Shown: positions 8,079-18,743 of the stretch, piece after piece
Layout of the letters: the number at the start of each line of letters is the position of its first letter
Numbering within the stretch: the first letter of the stretch is position 1
DNA from: Acanthamoeba castellanii str. Neff
Lineage: Eukaryota; Discosea; Longamoebia; Acanthamoebidae
Length of the DNA: 47,121 nucleotides
Assembly: GCF_000313135.1 (NCBI RefSeq)
Contig: NW_004457676.1
Span: 2,125-49,245 of the forward strand
Direction of reading: 5' to 3'
The notes under the pieces: generated by a model
Seen by the model: only the letters and a program-made list of their open reading frames with translations
The model's database searches: none
What the model was told of the DNA's origin: nothing
Program-made: the position numbers and the translations under genes

Positions 8079-11000
8079 ATGTTTGGGAGGAAGAAAAAAG
8101 ATAAAAAGCAGCAGGCGGTGGCTGCTGGGCATGTGGACCCAAACTCCAAAGCAAGTGCATCCCCACCACCAAGTAGTACTACTCCCCCCCTCCACTCGGC
8201 CACCACTCCACCAACGTTCAGCAACTCCTCCCCGTTGACAACGACGACGACGACGACACCAACGACACCAACAACGCGAAAAAACTGAGCATCAAGCAGA
8301 AGCTCGAGGCCTTCTTCGGGTCACGTGAGAAGGACCTTTCTTCCTTCCTCGCCCAAAATGGATCGCATGTCGCCCCCTCTTCGTCGTCTTCGTCTTCGTC
8401 GTCATCCACCTTAGTTTTTACCTCCGGCAGCAGCAGCAGCAGCAACCCGACTGCTTCCCCGCCACGTGTGGAAGGAGGAAGGGGAGCGGCCCCTCCCGTT
8501 CCTCCTGCCCTGCCTGCTCTGCCCTCTCTTCCCCCGCTCCCCGCTGTCCCACCACAGCTTCCGCGTCCTCGGCCCCTCACCGCTCAGTTCTCACACCAGC
8601 CGCCGCAGCGCCCTGCGACACCGCCACTTTCGCCACTGCCGCTACCTACCGTGGTCCCCCTCGCCACCACCACTGCCGCCAATACAACAGCAACAGCAGC
8701 AGCAGCACCTGTGCCACCGCCTCCGCCACCACCACACCAGCCACCACGAACCACCCCCACACTTCCTCTCGTCGTGCCGCACGCTCTTCCCAAAGCTGCT
8801 GATGCTGCTGCTGCCGGTGGCGGCGGGCCACTACGGCTGCCCTTTGCTGCTCTCCCTTCTCCCGCCAACAACACCGCCACCACCTGCGTACCCCTCCGCT
8901 TTCCTTCCCGCGGTGGAGAGGAGGAAGCCTCTGCCCGCGATGGCGAGCTGGCGCCTGAAGCTGGACCGCCGCCGGCACTACCGACGCGCGATGACGCTTC
9001 ACCTCGCGACCTGCCGAGCCTGCCTCCACTCCCCCCAGCTCGAGATGACGACGACGACAACAGAGTTCTTCTGATGTCTCCCTCACCTTGGCCGCAACTG
9101 CCTCCGCTTCCTCCCCTTGGCAGCGGCGATGAGGCGCGCCACTCGGCCGGGGTGGAGGCCGAGGCACCTATCCCTATGCCTCACCGCCCTCCCACCCCGC
9201 CCCCACGCACTGAAGGTCACCACCACCACCACCCGTGCGAAGACGTCCCATTACCACCACTGCCATCTCGGGTGCCTCCCCCGCCTCCGCCAAGGGCCGA
9301 CGACGATCGGGCGCCTGCATCATCACCACCGGAGCTCCCGTGGACGCCTCCTCCGATTCCTGCACAGCACCCGCCCGAGGCCTCTTCTCGCGAGCAAGGT
9401 GATGACGATGCGCTCTCGTCGGAGCCACTCCGCTCATCGCATCCTTCCCCTCGGGCTCCCTCCCCCTCGCCTTCGCCTCGATTCGCGGCCAATGCCGCCG
9501 CTTCGCCGCGAGGAGGAGGACCGCCGCCACTTCCGCCGCAGCAGCAACCAGCCTCCTCTTCGCCCGTGGCTTCGCCTCGACCGCCGTCCCCACCAAGTCG
9601 CGACTCCTCCCCGCGCACTCGCGACTCTTCCCCGCGCACTCGCGACGAGTTTCCGCCGCCTGCTGTGCTCGGCCGCGATGAGGATGTCGACGACTCGAGC
9701 GCTACGTTGCCCCCGCTGCCGCCGCCGCGTTTGTCACCACGCCTGCGGTCACACCGTGAAGAGGACGAGGCTCCCGAGGCCGATGCCCTGGAGCTGATGA
9801 TGCCCTCACCTCGGCGTACGGGCAATGTCTCCGCCATCTCGCCTCCATCGCCTGAGATCCCGACGGCTGACGCCTGCCGCCTGCCGCCCCTCTCGCCTCG
9901 CATCCCTCCAGCTGCTTCAGCTTCTCCTCGACCCTTGCTTCCTCGAGCTTGCGACAGCCCTGTTGCATCGCCTCGCGGTCGCCCTGCCACTCCTTCTCCC
10001 CGCTGCCTTGGGCAGCGTGAAAATGATGGACCTCCTTCTGCACCGGTCGGAGACCTGGCCGAATCGCCGACCCCGGTTCTCTCGCCCCACGCGAATTCAC
10101 CACCCGAGGTACACTCACACGACCTCTCCGCCCCTCTTGTCGGCTTGTGTCTCACCACCATCCACCACTCCGCCTCTTTTCTGACGGCTGTGCAGGGCCA
10201 GGAGGAGAGTACCGGTCCTATACCCTCGCCTCGTGAGGCGGCTGGTGAGCATGCAGCACCACAAGATGAGGACGCCCGAGAATCATCGCCCCGACCTGTC
10301 GCGGCGCTGGAGCTCGAGATCGCAGCGGGGGTCTCCCCCCGGCACGGAACGACTTCTCCCAGACCCAGCTCCGCACGCAGACTCCTGGCATCATCCCCTC
10401 CCGCGCGGTCGCCACGCTCATCGGATTGCTCGCCGTCTCCGTCCCCTCGCGCCACACCACGCCCTGCGGAGCCGCCCCACGACACGGAGAACGCCGCCGC
10501 CGACATCGACGACATCAACCCCGTTGTTCTCACCGATGTCTTGGAGGAACCTGAGCACGGAGGTGAGACGACCATAACCCCCCGAGAGCGAACAGCACGA
10601 GATGAGCGAAGAAGCGAATTCGTTGGTCGAGGCAGCGCCAACCCCAAGCGGTGTCGACGGTGGTGAGACTCTCGAGGCGGATCGAGATGAGGCGACGAAG
10701 ATCATCGAGGAAGAATCGGAGCTCACAATGAAAGGAGACGGAGAACCAGAAGTGGCCTGCAACGTCGAGCCGCCCGTGCCTGCCCTGCAACCGTCCGAAC
10801 CGGCCCAACCTGCCGGCCAGCAGGAAGCCGCACAGAAGGAGTCCACAAAGGAGAGCGAGGCTGCTGGGCAGCAAGCCACCGCGGAGGAGGAGTCCATAGT
10901 GGCGATCGACGTCGCCGCCGAACCCGCGTCGATCCGAGAGCCCATGGCAGCGGCGCCTGTCGCGGAGGCAGCCCTCTCTGAGGCTGCTGGGCAGGAAGCC

Positions 11001-11462
11001 GCCGCGGAGGAGTCCACAGTGGAGATCGAGGTCGCCGCCGAACCCGCGTCGATCCGAGAGCCCGTGGAAGCAGCGCCGGTCGTGGAGGCAGCCCTCTCTG
11101 AGGCTGCCGGGCAGCTGGGGGAGGAGGGAACGACTTCGCCGACCTCTGTGGAGATCGGAGTTACCCCTGCGGAAGCAGATGACCAGCCAAGGACTGAGGC
11201 CGAGGAGCTAAAGGGCAACCTTCTGTCGGCGGCGCTGTTGGGCGTGCCAACGCCGAGCGCAACCCTCACGCACTTGACCCGCGGAAGACCAGCCAGCATG
11301 AACAATCGCAAACGGCCAACCAGCTCCCGCCGAGCCAAGGCCCTGGGCATCACGGTACACTCCTTTCTCTCTGAATTCTTCCTATGTGTGCGTGTGTCTG
11401 TGTGTGTGTGTGTGTGTGTGTTCATCACTCATTGGCAAGTTGCTCGCCACACATCAGGTGGG
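8079..11462 (+). CDS. Proline-rich, SPR-repeat low-complexity protein, copy 1 (3' end lost in gap)
   Basis: The likely start is MFGRKKKDKK, a basic N-terminus. A frame change before 8285 needs a small intron (acceptor possibly CGTTCAG at 8221). The body runs through KLSIKQKLEAFFGS into a long disordered exon (to 11354). It contains PPLPPLP-type runs that could bind SH3, EVH1 or profilin-like partners, acidic patches, and dozens of Ser-Pro-Arg motifs resembling proline-directed kinase sites. An 87-nt intron (10109-10195, GTACAC...GTGCAG) is a multiple of three, so the frame stays open through it. The acidic Ala/Glu-rich tail has two 41/40-residue repeats. The next donor (GTACAC, after 11354) opens an intron with a TG microsatellite; the following exon has five bases before the gap. 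No conserved domain recognised; a scaffold role is only a guess. Confidence 0.6.
10109..10195 (+). other. 87-nt GT-AG intron in copy 1, absent from copy 2
   Basis: CCACCCGAG precedes the donor GTACACTC; a pyrimidine-rich stretch and GGCTGTGCAG precede exon GGCCAGG. The length is divisible by three and free of stops, which hides it in simple translation. In copy 2 this intron and the preceding 94 nt are missing as one block. Confidence 0.65.
10861..11103 (+). repeat. Two tandem 41/40-residue coding repeats in copy 1
   Basis: Units begin at CTGCTGGGCAG (10861 and 10984) and end before CTGCCGGGCAG (11104), with lengths of 123 and 120 nt. Each encodes Ala/Glu-rich sequence with the shared core VAAEPASIREP and ends in ALSEAAGQ. 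Copy 2 holds one such unit (14190-14309). Confidence 0.85.
11384..11436 (+). repeat. TG microsatellite in intron, copy 1
   Basis: TGTGTG repeats interrupted by CG and CTG lie in the intron 11355-11457 between exon end ATCACG and acceptor ACATCAG. The same repeat, with slightly different length, occurs at 14590-14630 in copy 2 (intron 14561-14665). Confidence 0.85.
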
Positions 11463-11949
11463 NNNNNNNNNNNNNNNNNNNNNNNNNNNNNNNNNNNNNN
11501 NNNNNNNNNNNNNNNNNNNNNNNNNNNNNNNNNNNNNNNNNNNNNNNNNNNNNNNNNNNNNNNNNNNNNNNNNNNNNNNNNNNNNNNNNNNNNNNNNNNN
11601 NNNNNNNNNNNNNNNNNNNNNNNNNNNNNNNNNNNNNNNNNNNNNNNNNNNNNNNNNNNNNNNNNNNNNNNNNNNNNNNNNNNNNNNNNNNNNNNNNNNN
11701 NNNNNNNNNNNNNNNNNNNNNNNNNNNNNNNNNNNNNNNNNNNNNNNNNNNNNNNNNNNNNNNNNNNNNNNNNNNNNNNNNNNNNNNNNNNNNNNNNNNN
11801 NNNNNNNNNNNNNNNNNNNNNNNNNNNNNNNNNNNNNNNNNNNNNNNNNNNNNNNNNNNNNNNNNNNNNNNNNNNNNNNNNNNNNNNNNNNNNNNNNNNN
11901 NNNNNNNNNNNNNNNNNNNNNNNNNNNNNNNNNNNNNNNNNNNNNNNNN
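11463..11949. other. Assembly gap (487 N)
   Basis: A run of N begins five bases into an exon of copy 1 and ends just before TACCTCCGGCAG, which corresponds to about base 8419 in copy 1. Any open reading frame drawn through it is meaningless. True size and content are unknown. Confidence 1.
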
Positions 11950-14900
11950 TACCTCCGGCAGCAGCAGCAGCAGCAGCAGCAACCCGACTGCTTCCCGCCA
12001 CGCGTGGAAGGAGGAAGGGGGAGCGGCCCCTCCCGTTCCTCCTGCCCTGCCTGCTCTGCCCTCTCTTCCCCCGCTCCCCGCTGTCCCACCACAGCTTCCG
12101 CGTCCTCGGCCCCTCACCGCTCAGTACTCACACCAGCCGCAGCAGCGCCCTGCGACACCGCCACTTTCGCCACTGCCGCTACCTACCGTGGTCCCCCTCG
12201 CCACCACCACTGCCGCCAATACAACAGCAACAGCAGCAGCAGCACCTGTGCCACCGCCTCCGCCACCACCACACCAGCCACCACGAACCACCCCCACACT
12301 TCCTCTCGTCGTGCCGCACGCTCTTCCCAAAGCTGCTGATGCTGCTGCTGCCGGTGGCGGCGGGCCACTACGGCTGCCCTTTGCTGCTCTCCCTTCTCCC
12401 GCCAACAACACCGCCACCACCTGCGTACCCCTCCGCTTTCCTTCCCGCGGCGGAGGGGAGAAAGCCTCTGCCCGCGATGGCGAGCTGGCTCCTGAAGCTG
12501 GACCGCCGCCGGCACTGCCGACGCGCGATGACGCTTCACCTCGCGACCTGCCGAGCCTGCCTCCACTCCCCCCAGCTCGAGATGACGACGACGACGACGA
12601 CAGAGTTCTTCTGATGTCTCGCTCATCTTGGCCCCAACTGCCTCCGCTTCCTCCCCTCGGCAGCGGCGATGAGGCGCGCCACTCGGCCGGGGCGGAGGCG
12701 GAGGCCGAGGCACCTATCCCTATGCCTCACCGCCCTCCCACCCCGCCCCCACGCACTGAAGTCCACCACCACCACCCGTGCGAAGACGGCCCATTACCAC
12801 CACTGCCATCTCGGGTGCCTCCCCCGCCTCCGCCAAGGGCCGACCACGATCGCGCGCCTTCATCATCACCACCGGGGCTCCCGTGGACGCCTCCTCCGAT
12901 TCCTGCACAGCACCCGCCCGAAGCCTCTTCTCGCGAGCAAGGTGACGACCATGCGCTCTCGTCGGAGCCACTCCGCTCGTTGCATCCTTCCCCTCGGGCT
13001 CCCTCCCCCTCGCCTTCGCCTCGATTCGCGGCCAATGCCGCCGCTTCGCCGCGAGGAGGAGGACCGCCGCCACTTCCGCCGCAGCAGCAACCAGCCTCCT
13101 CTTCGCCCGTCGCTTCGCCTCGACCGCCGTCCCCACCAAGTCGCGACTCTTCCCCGCGCACTCGCGACGAATTTCCGCCGCCTGCTATGCTCGGCCGCGA
13201 GGAGGATGTCGACGACTCGAGCGCTACGTTGCCGCCGCCGCCGCCGCGTTTGTCACCACGCCTGCAGTCACACCGTGAGGAGGACGAGGCTCCCAAGGCC
13301 GATACCCTGGAGCTGATGATGCCCTCACCTCGGCGTACGGGCAATGTCTCCGCCATCACGCCTCCATCGCCTGAGATCCCGACGGCTGACGCCTGCCGCC
13401 TGCCGCCCCTCTCGCCTCGCATCCCTCCAGCTGCTTCAGCTTCTCCTCGACCCTTGCTTCCTCGAGCTTGCGACAGCCCTGTTGCATCGCCTCGCGGTCG
13501 CCCTGCCACTCCTTCTCCCCGCTGCCTTGGGCAGGGCCAGGAGGAGAGTACCGGTCCTCTACCCTCGCCTCGTGATGAGCATGCAGCACCACAAGATGAG
13601 GACGCCCGAGAATCATCGCCCCGACCTGTCGCGGCGCTGGAGCTCGAGATCGCAGCGGGGGTCTCCCCCCGGCACGGAACGACTTCTCCCAGACCCAGCT
13701 CCGCACGCAGACTCCTGGCATCATCCCCTCCCGCGCGGTCGCCACGTTCATCGGATTGCTCGCCGTCTCCGTCGCCTCGCGCCACACCACGCCCTGCGGA
13801 GCCGCCCCACGACGCGGAGAACGCCGCGGCAGCCGCCGACATCGACGACATCAACCCCGTTGTTCTCACTGATGTCTCGGAGGAACCTGAGCACGGAGGC
13901 GAGACGACCACGACCCCCGAGAGCGAACAGCACGAGATGAGCAAAGAAGCGGATTCGTTGGTCGAGGCAGCGCCAACCCCAAGCGGCGTCGACGGTGGTG
14001 GTGAGACTCTCGAGGCGGATCGAGATGAGGCGACGAAGATCATCGAGGACGAATCGGAGCTCACAATGAAAGGAGACGGAGAACCAGAAGTGGCCTGCAA
14101 CGTCGAGCCGCTCGTGCCTGCCCTGCAACCGTCCGAACCTGCCGCCCAGCAGGAAGCCGCACAGAAGGAGTCCACAAAGGAGAGCGAGGCTGCTGGGCAG
14201 CAAGCCGCCGCGGAGGAGTCCACAGTGGAGATCGACGTCGCCGCCGAACCCGCGTCGATCCGAGAGCCCGTGGAAGCAGCGCCGGTCGTGGAGGCAGCCC
14301 TCTCTGAGGCTGCCGAGCAGCTGGGGGAGGAGGGAACGACTTCGCCGACCTCTGTGGAGAGCGGAGTTACCCCTGCGGAAGCATATGACCAGCCAAGGAC
14401 TGAGGCCGAGGAGCCAAAGGGCAACCTTCTGTCGGCGGCGCTGTCGGGCGTGCCAACGCCGAGCGCAACCCTCACGCACTTGACCCGCGGAAGACCAGCC
14501 AGCATGAACAATCGCAAACGGCCAACCAGCTCCCGCCGAGCCAAGGCCCTGGGCATCACGGTACACCCCTTTCTCTCTTAATTCTTCCTATGTGTGTGTG
14601 TGTGTGTCTGTGTGTGTGTGTGTGTGTGTTCATCACTCATTGGCAAGTTGCTCGCCACACATCAGGTGGGACCCCAAACGAAGGAGGTCATCGAACCACC
14701 ACGGGCGATGGAGGAGAGCAGCGCGGAAGAGCCGAACGGCAGCAGCGGAGAGGAGGTGCCACGACGGCCGGATCCGCTGGCGAACAGACCCAGCCTGATG
14801 CCGGGCAGGATCAGGAGCAGCCCCGATATGGCCCTCGAGCTCAGAGGCGCCCTGTTCGCACGTGGCGCCAGTACCATTTCCCCGCGCCCCAGCGTTGCCC

Positions 14901-15336
14901 TTCCCCAGCTGCTCCGCCCTCACCCCCGTGTGTCGCTTTTTCCTCCCTCTTCCAGCTCCGCCAGGTAGCCCGCAGCCGCTGCGCCTTCCCTCGCCCGTTC
15001 GGTACCGGCCTCGCTTGAACGCCAGATGAGATCTGTGTTGTTGTGGCTGGGCTGACGTGTCGCCAATTAATTGGTTTGGGGGGGGGGTGCAGGATGAGTT
15101 TGCCCACTATCGAGATACCACCACCGACGACGACGACCAACGACGAAACGAAGCCCGAGAAGGCAGCGGAAGAGGCGGCAGCACCGCAGGTGTCGCCCAA
15201 GCGTGGGCTGAAGGGCCTCTTGTTCGGCGGGAGGAACGCCGACTCCAAGAAGAGCCCGCGGGCCAAGAGCCCCCGCAAGACCAAGACCATCGACGGGCTC
15301 CCCAGCCCCGGCAAGGGAGCCAAACCCGACTCGTGA
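11950..15336 (+). CDS. Proline-rich, SPR-repeat protein, copy 2 (5' end lost in gap, 3' end complete)
   Basis: This is near-identical to copy 1 from its Ser/Gly tract on, with scattered substitutions and indels. Main exon to 14560; intron 14561-14665 with TG repeat; exon 14666-14964 (begins GPQTKEVIEPPRA); intron 14965-15092 ending in a G run and GTGCAG; final exon 15093-15336. Phases agree (2+1). The C-terminus is basic with three more SP(K/R) motifs (QVSPKRGLKGLLFGG, SKKSPRAKSPRKTK) and ends GAKPDS. If the duplication is an assembly artefact, this end completes the gene begun at 8079. If real, copy 2's start lies in the gap, or the two copies form one protein with a huge internal duplication. 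Function unknown. Confidence 0.6.
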
Positions 15337-15528
15337 GCCCCCTCCGCACTCACCAAACTGTACCATTAGTAGTAGTAGTGGTAGTACCAGTGTGTGGTCC
15401 GTGCCACACTGGCCGAGAGAAAGAGAACTGACTAAAGTGTGGGAATGGTAAAATTGTGTTGTGTGAAAGATACAAGCGTGGTGGGGGCGAGGTGGTGGAG
15501 GGGCGTGCGTAAGTAAGTAAGTGGTGCT

Positions 15529-16132
15529 CTACTTGATCTTGAGGATGGGGTTGTTCTCGAGGTCGCCCATGTCCTTCAGCACTCTGGCCACATCGAATCG
15601 CAGCTCGTGGAACTGCTCCACCGTCAGCTCGAACGTACGGATAGAACCTGCAGACGCAATGACATTCATCACACACACACCGTAACGGCGTGAGTTGCTG
15701 CAGTCACGGCACCTCACCGTGCTTCGCACGCTGTGTGCGTGTGCGTGTGCGGTCGTGATGGTACCATCACTAAGGGTAAGCTGGAAAAGGAGGGTGGGCT
15801 TGAGGACACGGTTGAGGGACGACGTGGAGATGGTGACGTCCACTCGCCAGCGCAGGTCGGCGAGGGTGGGGAACCGCACGTCGCCCTTGCGTCCGCTGAC
15901 TGCCGGTCCTGAACCAGGGCCGACCGCCAACGAGGCACGCTTGGGTGCTCCCGTGTAGCCCACTGCTACCGACTGCGGTCTCGACTGCTCCCACCCGCGC
16001 CACACAAAATCAATTGATGGCAAAGACGAGAAGACACAGAATGTGACATGTCATTCATCACTAGCTTAAAATCAACGAACAATTTGAGGGTGTGCAGAAG
16101 GGCTAAGCGACCCGTACCTTCGCCACATTCAT
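15529..16132 (-). CDS. COMM-domain protein, COMMD5-like, short form
   Basis: Three exons agree exactly in phase. Exon 1, 16118-16132, is only 15 nt (MNVAK); exon 2 is 15765-15984; exon 3 is 15529-15647. They give 117 residues. The C-terminal COMM domain is clear: LRWRVDVTISTSSLNRV, LLFQLTLSDG spliced to SIRTFEL, then FHELRFDVARVLKDMGDLE. The RWRVDV start and the FHELR...LKDM.DLE end are most like COMMD5. COMMD proteins assemble in the Commander complex that recycles endosomal cargo, and also bind cullins and NF-kB factors. The usual N-terminal helical HN domain of about 90 residues is missing, and only 129 bp separate the start from the divergent neighbour, leaving little room for it. Either a reduced COMM protein, as COMMD6 is in animals, or an incomplete model. 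Confidence 0.82.
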
Positions 16133-16261
16133 CTTTGCTTTACGATGGCTTCTTCTGTTGTGATTTCGGGGTCGACAAAGTTAATCGCATTTTCTCGTGC
16201 TTTTTCCTATTGTCTTTCGATCCATTTTTTCTAGATCAATTCGAATCAATTAGACCCTGGT
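16133..16261. promoter_or_regulatory. Short divergent promoter region, 129 bp
   Basis: This lies between the COMM-domain gene (minus) and the mitochondrial-type gene (plus). It is distinctly T-rich on the plus strand (TTTTCTCGTGCTTTTTCC, CCATTTTTTCTAGATCAATTC) compared with the GC-rich exons. A shared bidirectional promoter is inferred from position only. Confidence 0.5.
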
Positions 16262-16940
16262 ATGTGGAAGCAAAGCTCGCGAGTTGCTGTCGTGGCTAGG
16301 AGCCGTGCTGTGGTTCCCTCGTCGTCGGGGCTGAGGCGCTCGGCAGGTGCCCTGCTGCCGCGTCGCGCTGGTGCTGAAACGGAACCTGAATGGAAGCTTT
16401 ACGAAGAGGGCGACCCCAATCTCTTCGATAACTGGAAGGGCAAGGTGAGATCCTGTTATATCCTCAAAAAGCTCTCTTTATACAAATTCACGTTGATATC
16501 CATCCCGGACCCCCCCCCAATGAATTGTTCATGAATTCTTATGTTGTTGATTCTCGCGAGCTATTAGGCACCTGGCGCGCTGGCGGAGCAAGTGGACATT
16601 GATCCGAATGATTGGCATGCGATGACCCCCGACTACGACACGTCGGTGTCTATCCAACATGCTCTCATCTCCTTGGGCACCGCCTTTGGCGTTCTTGCGG
16701 GCTTCTACTACTTCTGCAAGGCCATCGCCCCCGAGCCCGCCCTCGTACCGTCTCCCTCTATTATTCTCCACCCACACTTCTCCCCTCCCCTTGCAGTGCA
16801 TCCTCACAACACGCTCGCGCCGACGCGAGTACTCATCTTTTTTGTAAATCCCAAAGATTCCACGCAACGACTGGCGCACGGTGCCGCCCAGCATCGTAAA
16901 CGACCAACCCGGCACTCCCTACACGCCCCGTCCGCAGTAA
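16262..16940 (+). CDS. Small mitochondrial inner-membrane protein, possibly complex I NDUFB8-like
   Basis: Three exons (16262-16444, 16568-16744, 16857-16940), all joined in phase 0, give 147 residues. The first 37 residues are rich in Arg, Ser, Ala and Val with no acidic residue (MWKQSSRVAVVARSRAV), a good mitochondrial presequence. A soluble segment with aromatic and acidic residues follows (WKLYEEGDPNLFDNWKGK, DPNDWHAMTPDYDT). There is one membrane span (ALISLGTAFGVLAGFYYF) and a proline-rich end (IPRNDWRTVPPSIVND, TPYTPRPQ). This layout resembles the single-span accessory subunit NDUFB8/ASHI of respiratory complex I, but sequence identity is not obvious to me. Another single-span respiratory subunit is possible. 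Introns begin GTGAGA and GTACCG. Confidence 0.6.
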
Positions 16941-17237
16941 TGGAGGAAGAAGCTCGCTGACGCTGCGGAGCCGCTGGTCGCGGTCGAGCTCCAGCACCAG
17001 CACTCGCAGCGCCGAGTTGTGTTTTGCGCTCACCTGCCGGACCCTCCACACAGAAATGAATGCCCACCATGGTGTGCAGTTGTAGAAAGAGCTCAAAGCA
17101 GTGAGACACAGCAAGTGTGTGTGCGTGCTGGACACAATCAAGCAGGAGGAGAGGTTTGCATACTACAACTGCTTTAGTGTGTTTGTGGAGAAAAGGGAGA
17201 ATGTATGAGAGGGAACCGGCGTCAGCCATCGCGAGCA
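16941..17237. other. Convergent 3' intergenic spacer, 297 bp
   Basis: The spacer separates the ends of the mitochondrial-type gene (plus) and the giant HECT gene (minus). The longest frames (for example within 16804-17241, minus) lack the GC3 bias of real exons here. No gene or clear polyadenylation signal is supported. Confidence 0.5.
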
Positions 17238-18743
17238 TCATTGCTGGCGGACCTGGAAGTCAGCGTCGATGGAGGCGCAGTTGCAGATGGCGAGGAGCAG
17301 CTTGTGCTTGAGGACCTCGCGGGAGGCGTAGGCCGGGAGCTTGAGGGTGAAGAAGCAGGTGGCCGACTGGGGCAGGGAGTCGGTGCTGCCGTGGAGGCGC
17401 GTCACGGTGAAGGCGTTCTGCGACTTGGACGTCGCCAGCCGCTCGCGGCCCGACACGAAGCGCAGGAAGAGGGCGCGCTCCTTGGGCGAGAACTCGGCCA
17501 CGGTCTCCCACAGCATCGCCACCGTGGGGTCCTCGCGGTGGAAGCCCTCGTAGCGCACGTGCTGCTTGAGCACCTCGACGTCGATGTCGGGCTTGCCGCA
17601 CACGAGCAGCTCGAGCTCCTCCCACGTGAACAGGGAGAGGGCGTCGATGGGCACCATGGCCGCCAGGCCCCGACGCATGGCCGCCACCTGCGCCCTGCTC
17701 TCGACCAGCCGTCGCTGGCGCACGAGGTTGACGTACTCGAGCCGGTTCTCGTAGGTGACGTCGATGTCCTTGCCGCCCTCCTTGAGCTCCACCTTGCTGC
17801 CGTCGCTCAGGGCCGTGGTGAAGTTCTCGAAGATGATGAGGCTGAAGTTCTCGGCGTTGAGGTCGTAGGCCTCCGGGTTCTGCAGCTGGTCCAGGCACTG
17901 CCCGCAGAACTGGTCGATGTCCTTCAGGTCGTCCGTCGTCAGGCTCTGCCCCACGAGGGGCTTCCACACGGCCGACGGCAGGTCGAGCGGCAGCGGCGCC
18001 TTCGTTCGTATCGCGATGCCCATCAGCTTGCCCACGAACTCGTACATGGCCAACTGCAGCGACGACTGCGACGACGGCTTCGGAATGTCTGCGGGTCATC
18101 AGACGTACACGTCAAATACGTCAGCGAGCTCTCCTTCTCACCGCCAATTGAAGGCGCGTTTTATTGGGCGATGGGTGGTGTTGGACGTTTGGGGAGGGGG
18201 GTACGTACACTTGTCTCTGTTCTTGCCGATGCCCACCTCTTCGAGGGCGAGTTGCGCGTTGGGGCACGGGATGAACAGCGGCAGCTGGTTGGACTGCAAC
18301 TCAGCGCACATGCTCGACAGGCACTCCCGGTAAGGGCCGCCCGAGTCGGTGGCGCCTTCGCCCACCAGCCGGACCGTGAACGCCTGTTGGTCACCACCAC
18401 CACCACCACCGCCACCGCCACCAGAGAGAGAGAGAGAGATTAGCGCCAGTCTGTTCCTCTCCCCCCCCGGTGGTGGAAGGGTGCCAGTGAGCAAAGCGTA
18501 CCCTGCCGGTGGAGCGGAGCTGGGCGGGGTTGGCCGAGTGGAGCTGGTGGAAGGCCTGGGTGAAGATGCCCCACTGGATGTCCTTGTCGTCGTCGCCGGC
18601 GTACGGGTCGCCGCCCGGCGCAGACGCCCGAATGTCCCTCGCCTTTCGCTTCTCGGTCTCCTTGTCGGCATCGGTCAGCAGCAGGCGGTTGATGACAATC
18701 GTCATATTGCCCCGTGAATGCATCGCCTTGTAGCAGCTCTGCA
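17238..18743 (-). other. HECT catalytic domain region
   Basis: Exons end at 18743, about 18390 and 18094. The N lobe includes QWGIFTQAFHQLHSA, GEGATDSGGPYRECL and MYEFVGKLMGIAIRT. The C lobe includes ERLATSKSQNAFTVTRLHGS and SATCFFTLKLPAY. The active-site Cys is present, with the usual Thr before it, so the ligase should be active. The last residues after the catalytic Cys are about 39, near the family norm. Confidence 0.92.

Larger units (their letters stand above)
8419..14670 (+). repeat. Large tandem duplication (about 3 kb unit) flanking the gap
   Basis: Unit 1 is 8419-11462 and unit 2 is 11950-14670, head to tail. They share intron positions, microsatellite and coding order. Differences include a 180-bp deletion in unit 2 (relative to about 10016-10195), loss of one 123-bp coding repeat, a lost RTRDSSP repeat and compensating single-base indels near 8457/11997. 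The copies are clearly alike but not identical, as for recent paralogues or alleles. Confidence 0.9.

Noticed and set aside
9217..10647. Long antisense frames opposite the proline-rich exons (also 12727-14559)
   Set aside because: Ser/Gly/Arg-rich shadow translations caused by high GC and the repetitive SPR/PP codons; they appear identically in both copies and show no family motif.
11384..14581. A 1,065-codon plus-strand frame running through the N gap
   Set aside because: It is open only because N bases carry no stops and because the intron and TG repeat happen to be in frame; it is not evidence for one continuous exon.
17205..18443. A 412-codon plus-strand frame
   Set aside because: Exact antisense of the HECT domain exons, with low-complexity Val/Glu/Arg composition; the minus strand has clear HECT motifs.
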